This document shows positions 26,178-35,369 of a stretch of DNA of 64,000 nucleotides, one piece after another. The stretch lies in NCBI GenBank assembly GCA_001701165.1, contig DAAP01000044.1:19626-83625 (forward strand), written 5' to 3'. This DNA is from Bacteroidales bacterium H4. Lineage in GTDB: Bacteria > Bacteroidota > Bacteroidia > Bacteroidales > Muribaculaceae. Under the pieces are notes generated by a model. It saw only the letters and a list, made by a program, of their open reading frames with translations, searched no databases and was not told the DNA's origin. Position 1 is the first letter of the stretch. Each line of letters opens with the position of its first letter. A program made the position numbers and the translations under genes.

Positions 26178-26789
26178 ATGAAAATGAGATACGCCACAAC
26201 GGCAGACATCGAGCAAATACTGGCAATCACCGACAGCGCTCGACGGTTCCAGCGCCAATGCGGATTTCGCCAATGGGAAGACGGCTACCCGGCATATGAG
26301 AATATCGCCGCAGACATCGCCGACCAAGGCGCATATATATTCGAAAACGAAGGCACCTCCGCCAAAGCCGCAGACATTACCATCGAAGGCTCGAACATCG
26401 TTGAACGTGAGAATATTGTCGCTTATGCCTATCTGACCGAAGGCGATGCCGAGTACGACAGTCTATCCCGGATATGGCACTATCCCGGGCCCTACGGCGT
26501 CATCCATCGACTGGCCATAGCCCCGAACTTTCGCGGTCAAGGTCTGGCCGCCCAAATCCTTGCCATGTCCGAAGCGCACCTTGCCGCACAAGGCACACGC
26601 GCCATGCGCATAGACACCGGCCAAGACAACATCGTGATGCAGCGCATCCTCAGCCGCGCCGACTACACCTGCCGCGGCCTCCACCACTTCTCCTGGGGCC
26701 CCCGCCTCGCCTACGAAAAAGCCCCTGACCCAACCATCTGCGGTCCGGAGATAGAGAGAGGTAAAACGCTAATTATTTGTAGCATATAA
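26178..26789 (+). CDS. GNAT family N-acetyltransferase
   Basis: 203 residues; a second in-frame ATG lies at 26184 and could be the start. The GNAT fold is visible: MRYATTADIEQILAI at the N-terminus, and motif A YGVIHRLAIAPNFRGQGLAAQIL with the acetyl-CoA loop RGQGLA. A final strand reads GLHHFSWGPRLAYEK. It transfers an acetyl group to an unknown amine; similar Bacteroidales proteins act on small molecules or ribosomal proteins. It has its own promoter, whose -7 box ends four bases from the ATG, and stands alone. Confidence 0.85.
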   Translation: MKMRYATTADIEQILAITDSARRFQRQCGFRQWEDGYPAYENIAADIADQGAYIFENEGTSAKAADITIEGSNIVERENIVAYAYLTEGDAEYDSLSRIWHYPGPYGVIHRLAIAPNFRGQGLAAQILAMSEAHLAAQGTRAMRIDTGQDNIVMQRILSRADYTCRGLHHFSWGPRLAYEKAPDPTICGPEIERGKTLIICSI

Positions 26790-26807
26790 CACAAAATCGT
26801 ATCTTTG
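26776..26807 (+). promoter_or_regulatory. Promoter of the second DUF4143 ATPase
   Basis: TTTG at 26776-26779, 20 bases, then TATCTTTG at 26800-26807. The leader to the ATG at 26871 contains CTGCAAC/GTTGCAG (26828-26834, 26845-26851), a possible small hairpin. Confidence 0.65.
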
Positions 26808-26870
26808 CACTGAAAAAACAGCTGCATCTGCAACCATTTTTTCAGTTGCAGCTACTAAAAAACAGACGTA

Positions 26871-28196
26871 ATGATAATAAATAGAGCCGATTACATAGCA
26901 AAACTTAGTGCCAAAAGCTGGAACGGCAAGGTTAAGATTATCACAGGCATCAGACGCTGTGGCAAGTCGTTCCTCCTATCTGTTCTTTTCAAACAGCATC
27001 TGATAGAGACCGGCGTTACGGAAGACTCCTTCATAGAAATTGACTTAGAGAAAAGACGTGACGTAAAATACCGCAACCCAAACGTCCTATACGATTATGT
27101 GGTCAAAAAGTCAAGCGATATGGGTAAGCGGTATTATGTTTTCATCGATGAGATACAGCTGTCCTACAGGGTAAAAAGCACTGATATAGATGAAAAATCT
27201 GTGCCGGAAGAGGACCGGGAATTGCTTTATACGACTTTTTATGACGTACTCAATGACTTAATGGGGCATCCGAATCTGGATGTGTATGTGACCGGGTCAA
27301 ACTCTAAGATGTTGTCTACGGATATTGTCACCAATTTTCGAGACAGGGGGTCGGAAATCAGGGTTTATCCGCTGTCCTTCAAAGAGTTCTGCCAAACAAA
27401 AGAGCTTGACAAAATTGATGCCCTTGAGGAATATTTGGCATATGGTGGTATGCCGTTAGCCGTGCTGGAAGATGACGAGGCCGAAAAGCGCAAATACCTT
27501 ATAAATCTTTATAAGAATGTCTATCTAAAGGATATTATTGAACGAAACAAGCTAAAAGACATAACATTGCTTGATACTTTGACAGACGTCTTATCGTCAT
27601 CGGTCGGTTCACTAACAAATCCACACAAGCTGGCTAATACTGCTTGTTCTATATTGGGCAAGACAACATCGGACAGCACCATCAAGAAATACATAAACAT
27701 CCTTGAAGACGCGTATCTTTTTAGTTGTTCAAAAAGATGGAACGTAAAAGGCAGAAAGTATTTTGGGTCTATTCAGAAATATTATGCAGTGGACTTAGGA
27801 TTAAGGAATGCTCGCTTGAACTGGCGTCAACAGGAACGTTCGCACCTGATGGAAAACATGTTATACAACGAGCTGTTAATGCGCGGACTAAGTGTCGATG
27901 TCGGCGTGGTCGAAGTCTTACAAACGATTGATGGCAAACGGAAGCAATCTCAATACGAAATTGACTTTGTCGTGAACACCGGAAAAGAAAAAGTGTATAT
28001 CCAGTCCGCGATGAATGTAGATGACCCGGAGAAGCGCAAACAGGAGACATTCTCGTTGAAACATAGCGGAGACTTCTACCGCAAAATAGTGGTATTAGAT
28101 GGGAACCAAAGAATGTGGACAGATGAAGATGGCATCATCTATGTGGGCATTATCCCGTTCTTGCTGGATGTCGAGACACTCAAGACACTCATTTAG
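26871..28196 (+). CDS. AAA ATPase with DUF4143 domain (second copy type)
   Basis: 441 residues. Walker A is GIRRCGKS (26-33), Walker B YYVFIDEIQLS, and an arginine-rich sensor VTGSNSKML; the C-terminal DUF4143 part holds KYYAVDLGLRNARLN and a nuclease-like end (YEIDFVVNTGKEKVYIQ). It differs from the ATPase at 10439 in the Walker A loop and in an insertion after Walker B, so it belongs to another subfamily and is not a recent copy. It has a strong promoter of its own and no obvious partner. AT-rich relative to neighbours, suggesting transfer. Confidence 0.88.
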   Translation: MIINRADYIAKLSAKSWNGKVKIITGIRRCGKSFLLSVLFKQHLIETGVTEDSFIEIDLEKRRDVKYRNPNVLYDYVVKKSSDMGKRYYVFIDEIQLSYRVKSTDIDEKSVPEEDRELLYTTFYDVLNDLMGHPNLDVYVTGSNSKMLSTDIVTNFRDRGSEIRVYPLSFKEFCQTKELDKIDALEEYLAYGGMPLAVLEDDEAEKRKYLINLYKNVYLKDIIERNKLKDITLLDTLTDVLSSSVGSLTNPHKLANTACSILGKTTSDSTIKKYINILEDAYLFSCSKRWNVKGRKYFGSIQKYYAVDLGLRNARLNWRQQERSHLMENMLYNELLMRGLSVDVGVVEVLQTIDGKRKQSQYEIDFVVNTGKEKVYIQSAMNVDDPEKRKQETFSLKHSGDFYRKIVVLDGNQRMWTDEDGIIYVGIIPFLLDVETLKTLI

Positions 28197-28245
28197 AGGC
28201 ATAATAGATACAGCAGATGCCGCATAGTCTCGAGGATATCTTTTT

Positions 28246-28761
28246 CTATTTCTCATCCCAAGAGTCGGGATAGCTGCTGTGATGGAAGAAGGAACGCGTT
28301 CTTAGGGATTCTTTTTGCTTTTCATCGTTGTAGTGAGCGAGGCCTTCCGAGAATCCGGACTCGTAGCCGGCTTCGTATCCGTCACAAAAGCGCGTGGCAT
28401 CTTCGTCCGAAAACTCGTTTGCATCATCATAGCCGGCGCCGAAAGAGTTATTTGCCGCACCGGCGGCATAGCCGGCTTCGTATCCGGCATCATATCCGGC
28501 ATCGTAGGAATCTCCGGATGGCGATGATTGACTTACGTAGCTGCTGCGGCTGCCGCTCGTCGGACAAGCAATGGTCGGGTCGATAAAAGTATCAACTATA
28601 TGATTCAACATCAAATCGTACCATGTGGTTTGGGGCGTGTCCGGCTCTGACGCTACAGGCTTTTCGGTGTCTTTGCTATCGTGTACGTGCGCGCCTATGG
28701 CGATGATACCGATAATAATCACCGCCCAAAAGATTCGAATTATAGTTTTGCTACCATCCAT
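28246..28761 (-). CDS. Membrane-anchored protein with Gly-Tyr-x-Ala repeats
   Basis: 171 residues. One N-terminal hydrophobic segment (IIRIFWAVIIIGIIAIGA, residues 7-24) serves as signal anchor. After a polar linker come tandem YDAGYDAGYEAGYAAG repeats (about 88-103) and a second set DGYEAGYESGFSEG (about 126-139), with acidic stretches between. Such regular G-Y-x-x-G spacing suggests a structural or interaction surface. No family was recognised. It lies 48 bases beyond the 3' end of the hut operon, on the same strand, so read-through from hutI is possible. Confidence 0.6.
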   Translation of the reverse strand: MDGSKTIIRIFWAVIIIGIIAIGAHVHDSKDTEKPVASEPDTPQTTWYDLMLNHIVDTFIDPTIACPTSGSRSSYVSQSSPSGDSYDAGYDAGYEAGYAAGAANNSFGAGYDDANEFSDEDATRFCDGYEAGYESGFSEGLAHYNDEKQKESLRTRSFFHHSSYPDSWDEK

Positions 28762-28809
28762 ATTTGTCCGGTATAACGTCTTTTGCGCGCATATGCAGCT
28801 ATCGCCACA

Positions 28810-30048
28810 TCAGGTGGGGCGGCCGGAGAGGAGGGTCGTGCGAGTGAGGTTGTCGCCGAAGGAGTATGGCAGGAAGGCGAGCGAGGGAACGGGATCGGTG
28901 ATGCGGAGGTCGGCACGGAGGCCGACAGCGATGGCGCCGGTGGTCTCGGACAGGCCCATGGCATAGGCGCCGTTGATGGTGGTGGCGGCGAGCGCTTCGG
29001 CCGGAGTGAGCCGCATCTGTATGCACAGCAGCGAATTGACCAGCGACATATTCCCCGAGGGTGTCGAGCCGGGATTATAGTCGGAGGCGGCCGCAACACC
29101 CAGCCCGGCGTCAATCATTCGGCGTGCCGGGGCGTAAGGCAGGCGCGAGAAAAGCGAGCAGCCCGGCAGCACCGTCGGCATCGTCTGTGTGCCTTTGAGG
29201 ACGCGTATTTGGTCGTCGGAGGTGTGTTCCAGGTGGTCTACGGAGAGGGCATTGTGCGCCACGCCCACTTCCACGCCGCCGGAGTAGTCCAGCTCGTTGG
29301 CGTGAATCTTGGGCCGCAAGCCGTGGCGGTACCCACATTCGAGTATCTGCGCCGTATGCTGCGGCGTAAAGAATCCGCGGTCGCAGAACACATCGATGTA
29401 TTGGGCAAGGCCTTCGTGCGCCACGGCGGGAATCATCTCGCGACATACAACATCGACATATCCCTGATAGTCACCGGCAAAATTGCGCGGCAATGCGTGC
29501 GCACCCAGAAATGTGGACACAATATTGGCCGGCAAGTCTTGACGCAAACGAGCAATGACACGCAGCATTTTCAATTCGTCATGGAGGTTGAGCCCGTATC
29601 CACTCTTGATTTCGATGCTTCCGGTGCCGTACTCAATCATACGGCGTGCACGCGGCAGTGCTTGGCGGTAAAGTTCGTCCTCGGAGGTGTTGTGCAGCAG
29701 GTCGGCCGAATTGAGTATTCCGCCGCCGCGACGCGCAATGTCTTCGTAGGAGAGTCCGCGTATTTTATCCTCGAATTCCCGCTCGCGCGATCCGGCATAT
29801 ACGATATGTGTGTGCGCATCGCAGAACGCCGGGAGGACGGCGCCGCCACGGACATCCGTCTCGGTGTCGTAGCGGCGGTCACGCGGCATCGAGGCCATGG
29901 GGCCGAAGTCGGCGATAAGCCCTTCTTTGATTACGAGATATGCATCGCGCATCGAGCGATCTTCGCCCATTTCCGTTCCTTGTAGGCGTGTGCGGCCTTG
30001 TGTTTCGATGCCGGCAAGCAGCCCGATATTGTATAATAGAGTGTCCAT
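28810..30048 (-). CDS. hutI: Imidazolonepropionase
   Basis: 412 residues from MDTLLYNIGLL at 30048; an in-frame ATG ten codons earlier lies in the inverted-repeat region and was not chosen. Amidohydrolase-fold landmarks: CDAHTHIVYAGSRE (metal-binding HxH), LSYEDIARRGGGIL, GSIEIKSGYGL, KIHANELDYSGG and AASDYNPGSTPSGN. It hydrolyses imidazolone-5-propionate to N-formimino-glutamate, the third step of histidine breakdown. It is the last gene of the ftcD-hutU-hutH-hutI operon, 71 bases after hutH, with a hairpin in the gap. Confidence 0.95.
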   Translation of the reverse strand: MDTLLYNIGLLAGIETQGRTRLQGTEMGEDRSMRDAYLVIKEGLIADFGPMASMPRDRRYDTETDVRGGAVLPAFCDAHTHIVYAGSREREFEDKIRGLSYEDIARRGGGILNSADLLHNTSEDELYRQALPRARRMIEYGTGSIEIKSGYGLNLHDELKMLRVIARLRQDLPANIVSTFLGAHALPRNFAGDYQGYVDVVCREMIPAVAHEGLAQYIDVFCDRGFFTPQHTAQILECGYRHGLRPKIHANELDYSGGVEVGVAHNALSVDHLEHTSDDQIRVLKGTQTMPTVLPGCSLFSRLPYAPARRMIDAGLGVAAASDYNPGSTPSGNMSLVNSLLCIQMRLTPAEALAATTINGAYAMGLSETTGAIAVGLRADLRITDPVPSLAFLPYSFGDNLTRTTLLSGRPT

Positions 30049-30072
30049 AGCGCGTAGTGGGTAAAGGAGCGT

Positions 30073-30111
30073 GCCCATAATGGCCTTTACAGCTTTATAG
30101 CCATTATGGGC
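30073..30111 (-). repeat. 12-bp perfect inverted repeat between hutH and hutI
   Basis: GCCCATAATGGC (30073-30084) and GCCATTATGGGC (30100-30111) flank a 15-base loop. It fills much of the 71-base gap. No T-run follows, so an RNA processing or stability hairpin, or a regulator site, is more likely than a terminator. Confidence 0.75.
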
Positions 30112-30119
30112 GTGTACTG

Positions 30120-31607
30120 TCAGATGCGCGGTGCTTCGCGCTGTATGAATTTGATAGAGTTGGCAATATGCGGATACATCGGTTGGTCGTTGTCTATATA
30201 GGGGACAATGGCGCGGTATTCGGCCACAAGAGCCTCTATGGCCGGTGACGACTTGAGCGGACGGCGGAAGTCGAGGGCTTGTACGGCATTGAAAAGCTCA
30301 ATACCGAGTACGCGTTCGGTATTGAGTACCACGCGGTATAACTTTGTAGCCGCATTGGCACCCATGCTGACATGGTCTTCCTGATCCTGCGAGGACGAAA
30401 TCGAGTCTACCGAGGCGGGCATACACAGGCCCTTGCTTTGGCTGACGATGGATGCGGCAGTGTATTGCGGAATCATAAATCCGCTATTGAGGCCCGGATT
30501 AGCCACGAGGAAGCGCGGCAGATCGCGCAGGCCCGAGATGAGGCGGTAGATGCGGCGCTCTGAGATGCTTCCCAGCTCGGCAACGGCTATGGACAAGGCA
30601 TCCATGGCGATGGCCAACGGCTGGCCGTGGAAGTTGCCGGCCGAAACAACGAGGTCTTCGTCCGGGAACACCGTCGGGTTATCTGTCACCGAGTTGCTTT
30701 CGGCTTCGAAGACGCTGTCCACGTACCGTATTGTGTCCTTGGACGCCCCGTGTACCTGCGGTATGCAGCGAAACGAGTACGGGTCTTGGACATCCTTCTT
30801 CGGACGAGCCACTATCTCACTACCTTCCATAAACTTGCGGAAGAATGTAGCCGTGTCCGACTGGCCGCGGTGCGCGCGGATGCGGTTGACCGAGTCATTG
30901 AAGGGCTCGATGTGGCCGTCGAAGGCATCCAGCGAAATGGCGCCTATGACATCGGCCCATGCCGAAATTCGATGTGCCATGTGCAGCGCCCACGTGCCGT
31001 AGGCATTCATAAACTGTGTGCCGTTGAGCAACGCCAGACCTTCCTTGGACTGCAAGTCGATAGGCTCCCAGCCCATCTTGTGCATCACTTCGCCGGCATC
31101 CACCACCCTGCCCATGTATTCCACTTCGCCCATTCCGATGAGCGGTAACGACATGTGCGCCAATGGCGCCAAGTCACCCGAAGCACCCAGCGAACCCTGC
31201 TGATAGATGACGGGGATGATGTCGTGGTTGTACATGTCGATAAGTCGCTGAACGGTAGCTACTTGAACGCCGGAGTGGCCATAGGCAAGCGATTGAACCT
31301 TAAGCAGCATCATCAACTTGACAATCTCGGAGGGCACACGTTCGCCGGTGCCGCAAGCGTGTGACATAATCAGATTACGCTGCAATGTGGACAAGTCTTT
31401 ACGGTCTATAGAGACATTGCACAGCGAACCGAAGCCCGTTGTGACACCGTAAATGGGCGTGCCGCCGACGGCTTTTTTGTCCAAGTACTCGCGGCACTTG
31501 TGTATGCGCTCCACGGCTTGCTCCGATAGACGCAGCGCCTTGCCCGAGGCAACGATTTCGTATATTTTGGCAGGCGTAATATGCCTTTCGCTAATGGTAT
31601 GATACAT
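30120..31607 (-). CDS. hutH: Histidine ammonia-lyase
   Basis: 495 residues from MYHTISERHITPAK at 31607; an open extension to 31706 overlaps hutU and is unneeded, and 495 fits the family. The MIO prosthetic group forms from A-S-G in GSLGASGDLAPLAHMSLPL. Other family marks: YGVTTGFGSL, NLIMSHACG, GNFHGQPLA, SSQDQEDHVSMGANA. It removes ammonia from L-histidine to give urocanate, in the cytoplasm. It follows hutU by 67 bases. Confidence 0.96.
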   Translation of the reverse strand: MYHTISERHITPAKIYEIVASGKALRLSEQAVERIHKCREYLDKKAVGGTPIYGVTTGFGSLCNVSIDRKDLSTLQRNLIMSHACGTGERVPSEIVKLMMLLKVQSLAYGHSGVQVATVQRLIDMYNHDIIPVIYQQGSLGASGDLAPLAHMSLPLIGMGEVEYMGRVVDAGEVMHKMGWEPIDLQSKEGLALLNGTQFMNAYGTWALHMAHRISAWADVIGAISLDAFDGHIEPFNDSVNRIRAHRGQSDTATFFRKFMEGSEIVARPKKDVQDPYSFRCIPQVHGASKDTIRYVDSVFEAESNSVTDNPTVFPDEDLVVSAGNFHGQPLAIAMDALSIAVAELGSISERRIYRLISGLRDLPRFLVANPGLNSGFMIPQYTAASIVSQSKGLCMPASVDSISSSQDQEDHVSMGANAATKLYRVVLNTERVLGIELFNAVQALDFRRPLKSSPAIEALVAEYRAIVPYIDNDQPMYPHIANSIKFIQREAPRI

Positions 31608-31674
31608 ATTCGAGGTAAGAATTTGTGGTTTGTAAATTTTTGAGAAGGCGGACAATATTTCCCATGAGCCAAAG

Positions 31675-33681
31675 TCACGCGAGCGCATCGCGCACCACGT
31701 CATCATCGGCGATGTTGGGCATGGTGATGATCATGTCCGGATGAAGAGCCATGGCGCGACGCGCAGCCGACATGGCTCCGTCGTTGCGAGCCCAGCTGCG
31801 GCGAGCGATGCCGTTGTTGACGTCCCACAGCATCATCTCGTCTATATGCCGACGCGCCTCGGCGCTGCCGTCGATAACCATACCGAATCCGCCGTTGACG
31901 ACTTCGCCCCATCCGACGCCGCCGCCGTTGTGCAGCGACACCCAGGTGGCTCCGCGAAATCCGTCGCCGATGACATTCTGCACGGCCATATCCGCGGTAA
32001 AGGCCGAGCCGTCATAAATATTGGACGTCTCACGATAGGGCGAATCGGTGCCCGAGACATCATGGTGGTCACGACCCAGGACTATGGGCGCCGAGATGCG
32101 CCCGTCGGCTATGGCTTCGTTGAAGGCACGAGCTATAGCCATACGGCCCTCTGCATCAGCATATAGGATACGTGCCTGCGATCCGACCACCAAGTTGTTG
32201 GCGCCGGCTTCGGCTATCCAATGAATGTTATCTTCGAGCTGTCCGGCAATTTCGGCGGGAGCATCGCGGCGCATATCTTCGAGTACGCGGCGTGCGATGT
32301 CGTCACTCTGCGCCAAATCCTCAGGCAGACCCGAGGTGCACACCCAGCGGAACGGCCCGAAGCCGTAATCGAAAAACAGCGGCCCCATAATGTCCTGCAC
32401 GTATGACGGGTATATAAACTTGCCTTCGGAGTCCACAATGTCAGCTCCGGCGCGCGAGGCCTCCAGCATAAAGGCGTTGCCGTAGTCAAAGAAATACATA
32501 CCTCGTGCCGTAAGCTTATTTATGGCGGCCACCTGTCGGCGCAGAGACATCTGCACCTGCTGCTTGAATTGTTCCGGATCTTCGGCCATCATCATGCGCG
32601 ACTGCTCGTAGGTAAGTCCTGCCGGATAATATCCGCCGGCCCACGGGTTGTGCAGCGAGGTCTGGTCGCTGCCCAGGTCTACACGGATGTTCTCATCGGC
32701 CAAACGTTCCCAGAGGTCTACAATATTGCCTTGATAAGCCATAGACACCACCTCGGCATCGGCCAAAGCACGTCGTATACGCGGAATCAGCTCATCCAAC
32801 GAGGTATGCACCTCGTCCACCCATCCCTGGCTGTGGCGCTTCTCGACGGCCGCCGGATTGATTTCGGCGACAACGCTTACCACGCCGGCTATATTTCCGG
32901 CCTTGGGCTGTGCTCCCGACATTCCGCCCAGTCCGGAAGACACAAACAGCATACGGCGTGTGTCGCCCGGCGCGCGACGCTTACGAGCCGCATTGAGCAC
33001 CGTAATTGTGGTACCGTGGACTATGCCCTGCGGACCTATATACATGTACGATCCGGCTGTCATCTGGCCGTACTGCGACACACCCATGGCGTTGAAGCGC
33101 TCCCAGTCGTCCGGCTTGGAGTAATTGGGTATGACCATACCATTGGTGACCACAACACGTGGCGCGTCCTTGTGCGACGGAAACAGCCCCAACGGATGTC
33201 CCGAGTACATTACCAAGGTCTGACACTCGGTCATCTGCGACAAGTATTGCATCGTCAGGCGGTATTGCGCCCAGTTTTGGAACACGGCACCGTTGCCGCC
33301 ATAAGTGATAAGTTCGTGCGGATGCTGAGCCACGCGCGGGTCCAAATTGTTCTGTATCATCAGCATTATGGCCGCAGCCTGCCGACACTTGGCCGGGTAC
33401 TCCTCGATGGGCCGGGCGTACATCGGATAATGCGGGCGCAACCGATACATGTATATGCGGCCATAGCGGCGCAGCTCCTCGGCAAATTCCGGGGCCAAGA
33501 CGGCGTGCTGTTCCTTAGGGAAATAGCGCAACGCATTTTTCAGAGCCAAGGCCTTTTGTGCGGGCGTGAGGATATCCTTGCGCCGCGGAGCGTGGTTGAC
33601 AGAAGTGTCATATTCCTGCGGTTCGGGCAGTCGGGCCGGAATACCGCCCACGATGTCCTGTTGGAATTGGTTGAGGGTCAT
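31675..33681 (-). CDS. hutU: Urocanate hydratase
   Basis: 668 residues, the longer form common in Bacteroidetes (about 550 in proteobacteria). Family segments: ITYGGNGAVFQNWAQY, TLVMYSGHPLGLFPS, YIGPQGIVHGTT, FVSSGLGGMSGAQPKAGN (NAD binding), SDQTSLHNPWAGGYYP, and GRDHHDVSGTDSPYRET. It adds water to urocanate, giving imidazolonepropionate. Its ATG overlaps the ftcD stop (ATGA at 33678-33681), so translation is coupled. Confidence 0.96.
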   Translation of the reverse strand: MTLNQFQQDIVGGIPARLPEPQEYDTSVNHAPRRKDILTPAQKALALKNALRYFPKEQHAVLAPEFAEELRRYGRIYMYRLRPHYPMYARPIEEYPAKCRQAAAIMLMIQNNLDPRVAQHPHELITYGGNGAVFQNWAQYRLTMQYLSQMTECQTLVMYSGHPLGLFPSHKDAPRVVVTNGMVIPNYSKPDDWERFNAMGVSQYGQMTAGSYMYIGPQGIVHGTTITVLNAARKRRAPGDTRRMLFVSSGLGGMSGAQPKAGNIAGVVSVVAEINPAAVEKRHSQGWVDEVHTSLDELIPRIRRALADAEVVSMAYQGNIVDLWERLADENIRVDLGSDQTSLHNPWAGGYYPAGLTYEQSRMMMAEDPEQFKQQVQMSLRRQVAAINKLTARGMYFFDYGNAFMLEASRAGADIVDSEGKFIYPSYVQDIMGPLFFDYGFGPFRWVCTSGLPEDLAQSDDIARRVLEDMRRDAPAEIAGQLEDNIHWIAEAGANNLVVGSQARILYADAEGRMAIARAFNEAIADGRISAPIVLGRDHHDVSGTDSPYRETSNIYDGSAFTADMAVQNVIGDGFRGATWVSLHNGGGVGWGEVVNGGFGMVIDGSAEARRHIDEMMLWDVNNGIARRSWARNDGAMSAARRAMALHPDMIITMPNIADDDVVRDALA

Positions 33682-35369
33682 AGTCTTTCTTCGATTTCGG
33701 ATATTAGAGTCTGTTCGCGGCTGTCCGCCTCGGCAGCCAAGGCCTGAGCCTCACCTTTGAGTGCCTTGGCCTTGTCCGTGTCCTTGAGTCCGGCAGCATT
33801 TATCATCACGTTGAGCGCCGCACCGCGCACGGCGGCACGAGCGGCAAGTATGGCTACGCCGGCGTCCGATAGCGAATTGGGATTGCCATCCACAGCCATA
33901 ACATGCGCCACGTCAAATACTTCCATGGCGGCTTTCATAGTCTTCAGCGGCACTTGGGCGGCATATAGTGTAGCCTCCTCGAGGGCGGCGGCACGTGCGG
34001 ACTTTTCCTCATCCGTGCCCTTGGGCATGGCAAATACGGCCATAATGCGGTTGAAAGCTTCGGTATCCTCGTCCACCAAAGCGAGCAGACGCTGCATCAA
34101 CGCATGCCCCTTCACGGCCCAGTCGGAGAAGAATTCCCAGCGGTCGTCCCATCCGGGCTTATGCGCCGACAGGTTGGCGACCATGGTGGCCAAAGCGGCA
34201 CCCATGGCACCCATATACGCCGATACGGAGCCGCCGCCGGGCGCCGGCGATTCGCAGGCCGTCTCCTCGGCAAAGCCTTGGCAAGTAAAGTCGACGAGTT
34301 TCTTGCCGCCCTTGGGTGCCAAGAGGTCTTCAATGACTTTTTCGTGAACCTTGAAAGGTGCCAAATCCTCAAGACCGAGCGACTTGACAGCTATCTTGAT
34401 AATCTCGTCATCGCTGATACCCAGCGAGCGGCATTGCTTGCGCAGAAAATATTTGCCGGCATCCAGCAGACACGAACGCGGCACCAGACCCACGATTTCG
34501 GTTCCGGTGACACGCAATCCGCGGCGGTCGGCGGCGCGGCACACCTCCTCGAAAGCCACGTGCAGCGGCGTGGCGCGTATGTCCGTAATATTCATCGACA
34601 CCTGGGCGATGCCGTATTCTTCGATGTACCATCCTATGGCCTTGCAACCCTTGAGCGTGCCCGGAATCATCACCGGATTACCCTCGGCATCGCGTATAAT
34701 CTTGCCCGTGATGGGATTACCCTCGCGGCGCGGACGTCCTTTTTCGCGGACATCAAAGGCGATGGCATTGGCGCGGCGAGTGCTGGTCGAATTGAGGTTG
34801 AAATTGACAGCAACCAGAAAGTCGCGAGCACCGACGACGGTAGCTCCGCTGCGTGCAGCCTGCTCGGTGAACTCTCCGCCACCGAAGTCCGGCATCTCCG
34901 CCGGGTCGGTGATACGCTGAGCCAGAGCCTCGTACTCACCCTTGCGGCATACAGCCAAGTTACGGCGCTCGGGACGCAAAGCCGCCGCCTCATAGCAATA
35001 CGTCGGTATCGCCAGCTCATCAGCTATACGTTTGGCAAGAGCACGAGCCATCTCGGCGCACTCCTCAAGGGTGACGCCGCTCACCGGCACCAAAGGCAAA
35101 ACATCTGTGGCGCCTATGCGCGGATGCTCGCCGTGGTGCGTACGCATATCGATAAGTTCGGAAGCCTTCTTGACAGTGCGGAAGGCCGCATCCACCACCG
35201 CCTCCGGCGTACCGGCAAAGGTCACGACCGTGCGATTGGTCGCCTTTCCGGGGTCCACGTCCAGCAGTCGGACGCCCTCGACGTCCTCGATGCTCTTGAC
35301 TATCTCTTGTATAACTTCAGGGCGGCGTCCCTCGCTGAAATTGGGGACGCACTCAATGATACGTTTCAT
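33678..35369 (-). CDS. ftcD: Bifunctional glutamate formimidoyltransferase / formimidoyl-THF cyclodeaminase
   Basis: 563 residues from MKRIIECVPNFSEG at 35369; an in-frame ATG five codons earlier is possible. Residues 1-180 form the transferase N-domain (CVPNFSEGR, HHGEHPRIGATDVLPLVPV). Residues 180-325 form its C-domain, and residues about 340-560 the cyclodeaminase (ACESPAPGGGSVSAYMGAMG). It moves the formimino group from formiminoglutamate to tetrahydrofolate and closes it to methenyl-THF, releasing ammonia. It is the first gene of the hut operon. Many bacteria encode the two halves separately; the fusion here resembles the animal enzyme and is widespread in Bacteroidetes. Confidence 0.93.
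   Translation of the reverse strand: MKRIIECVPNFSEGRRPEVIQEIVKSIEDVEGVRLLDVDPGKATNRTVVTFAGTPEAVVDAAFRTVKKASELIDMRTHHGEHPRIGATDVLPLVPVSGVTLEECAEMARALAKRIADELAIPTYCYEAAALRPERRNLAVCRKGEYEALAQRITDPAEMPDFGGGEFTEQAARSGATVVGARDFLVAVNFNLNSTSTRRANAIAFDVREKGRPRREGNPITGKIIRDAEGNPVMIPGTLKGCKAIGWYIEEYGIAQVSMNITDIRATPLHVAFEEVCRAADRRGLRVTGTEIVGLVPRSCLLDAGKYFLRKQCRSLGISDDEIIKIAVKSLGLEDLAPFKVHEKVIEDLLAPKGGKKLVDFTCQGFAEETACESPAPGGGSVSAYMGAMGAALATMVANLSAHKPGWDDRWEFFSDWAVKGHALMQRLLALVDEDTEAFNRIMAVFAMPKGTDEEKSARAAALEEATLYAAQVPLKTMKAAMEVFDVAHVMAVDGNPNSLSDAGVAILAARAAVRGAALNVMINAAGLKDTDKAKALKGEAQALAAEADSREQTLISEIEERL

Noticed and set aside
28783..29985. Open frame of 400 codons on the + strand across hutI
   Set aside because: Antisense to imidazolonepropionase; no domain and no promoter.
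32569..33747. Open frame of 392 codons on the + strand across hutU
   Set aside because: Antisense to urocanate hydratase, rich in His/Arg/Gly as expected from reverse-strand translation.
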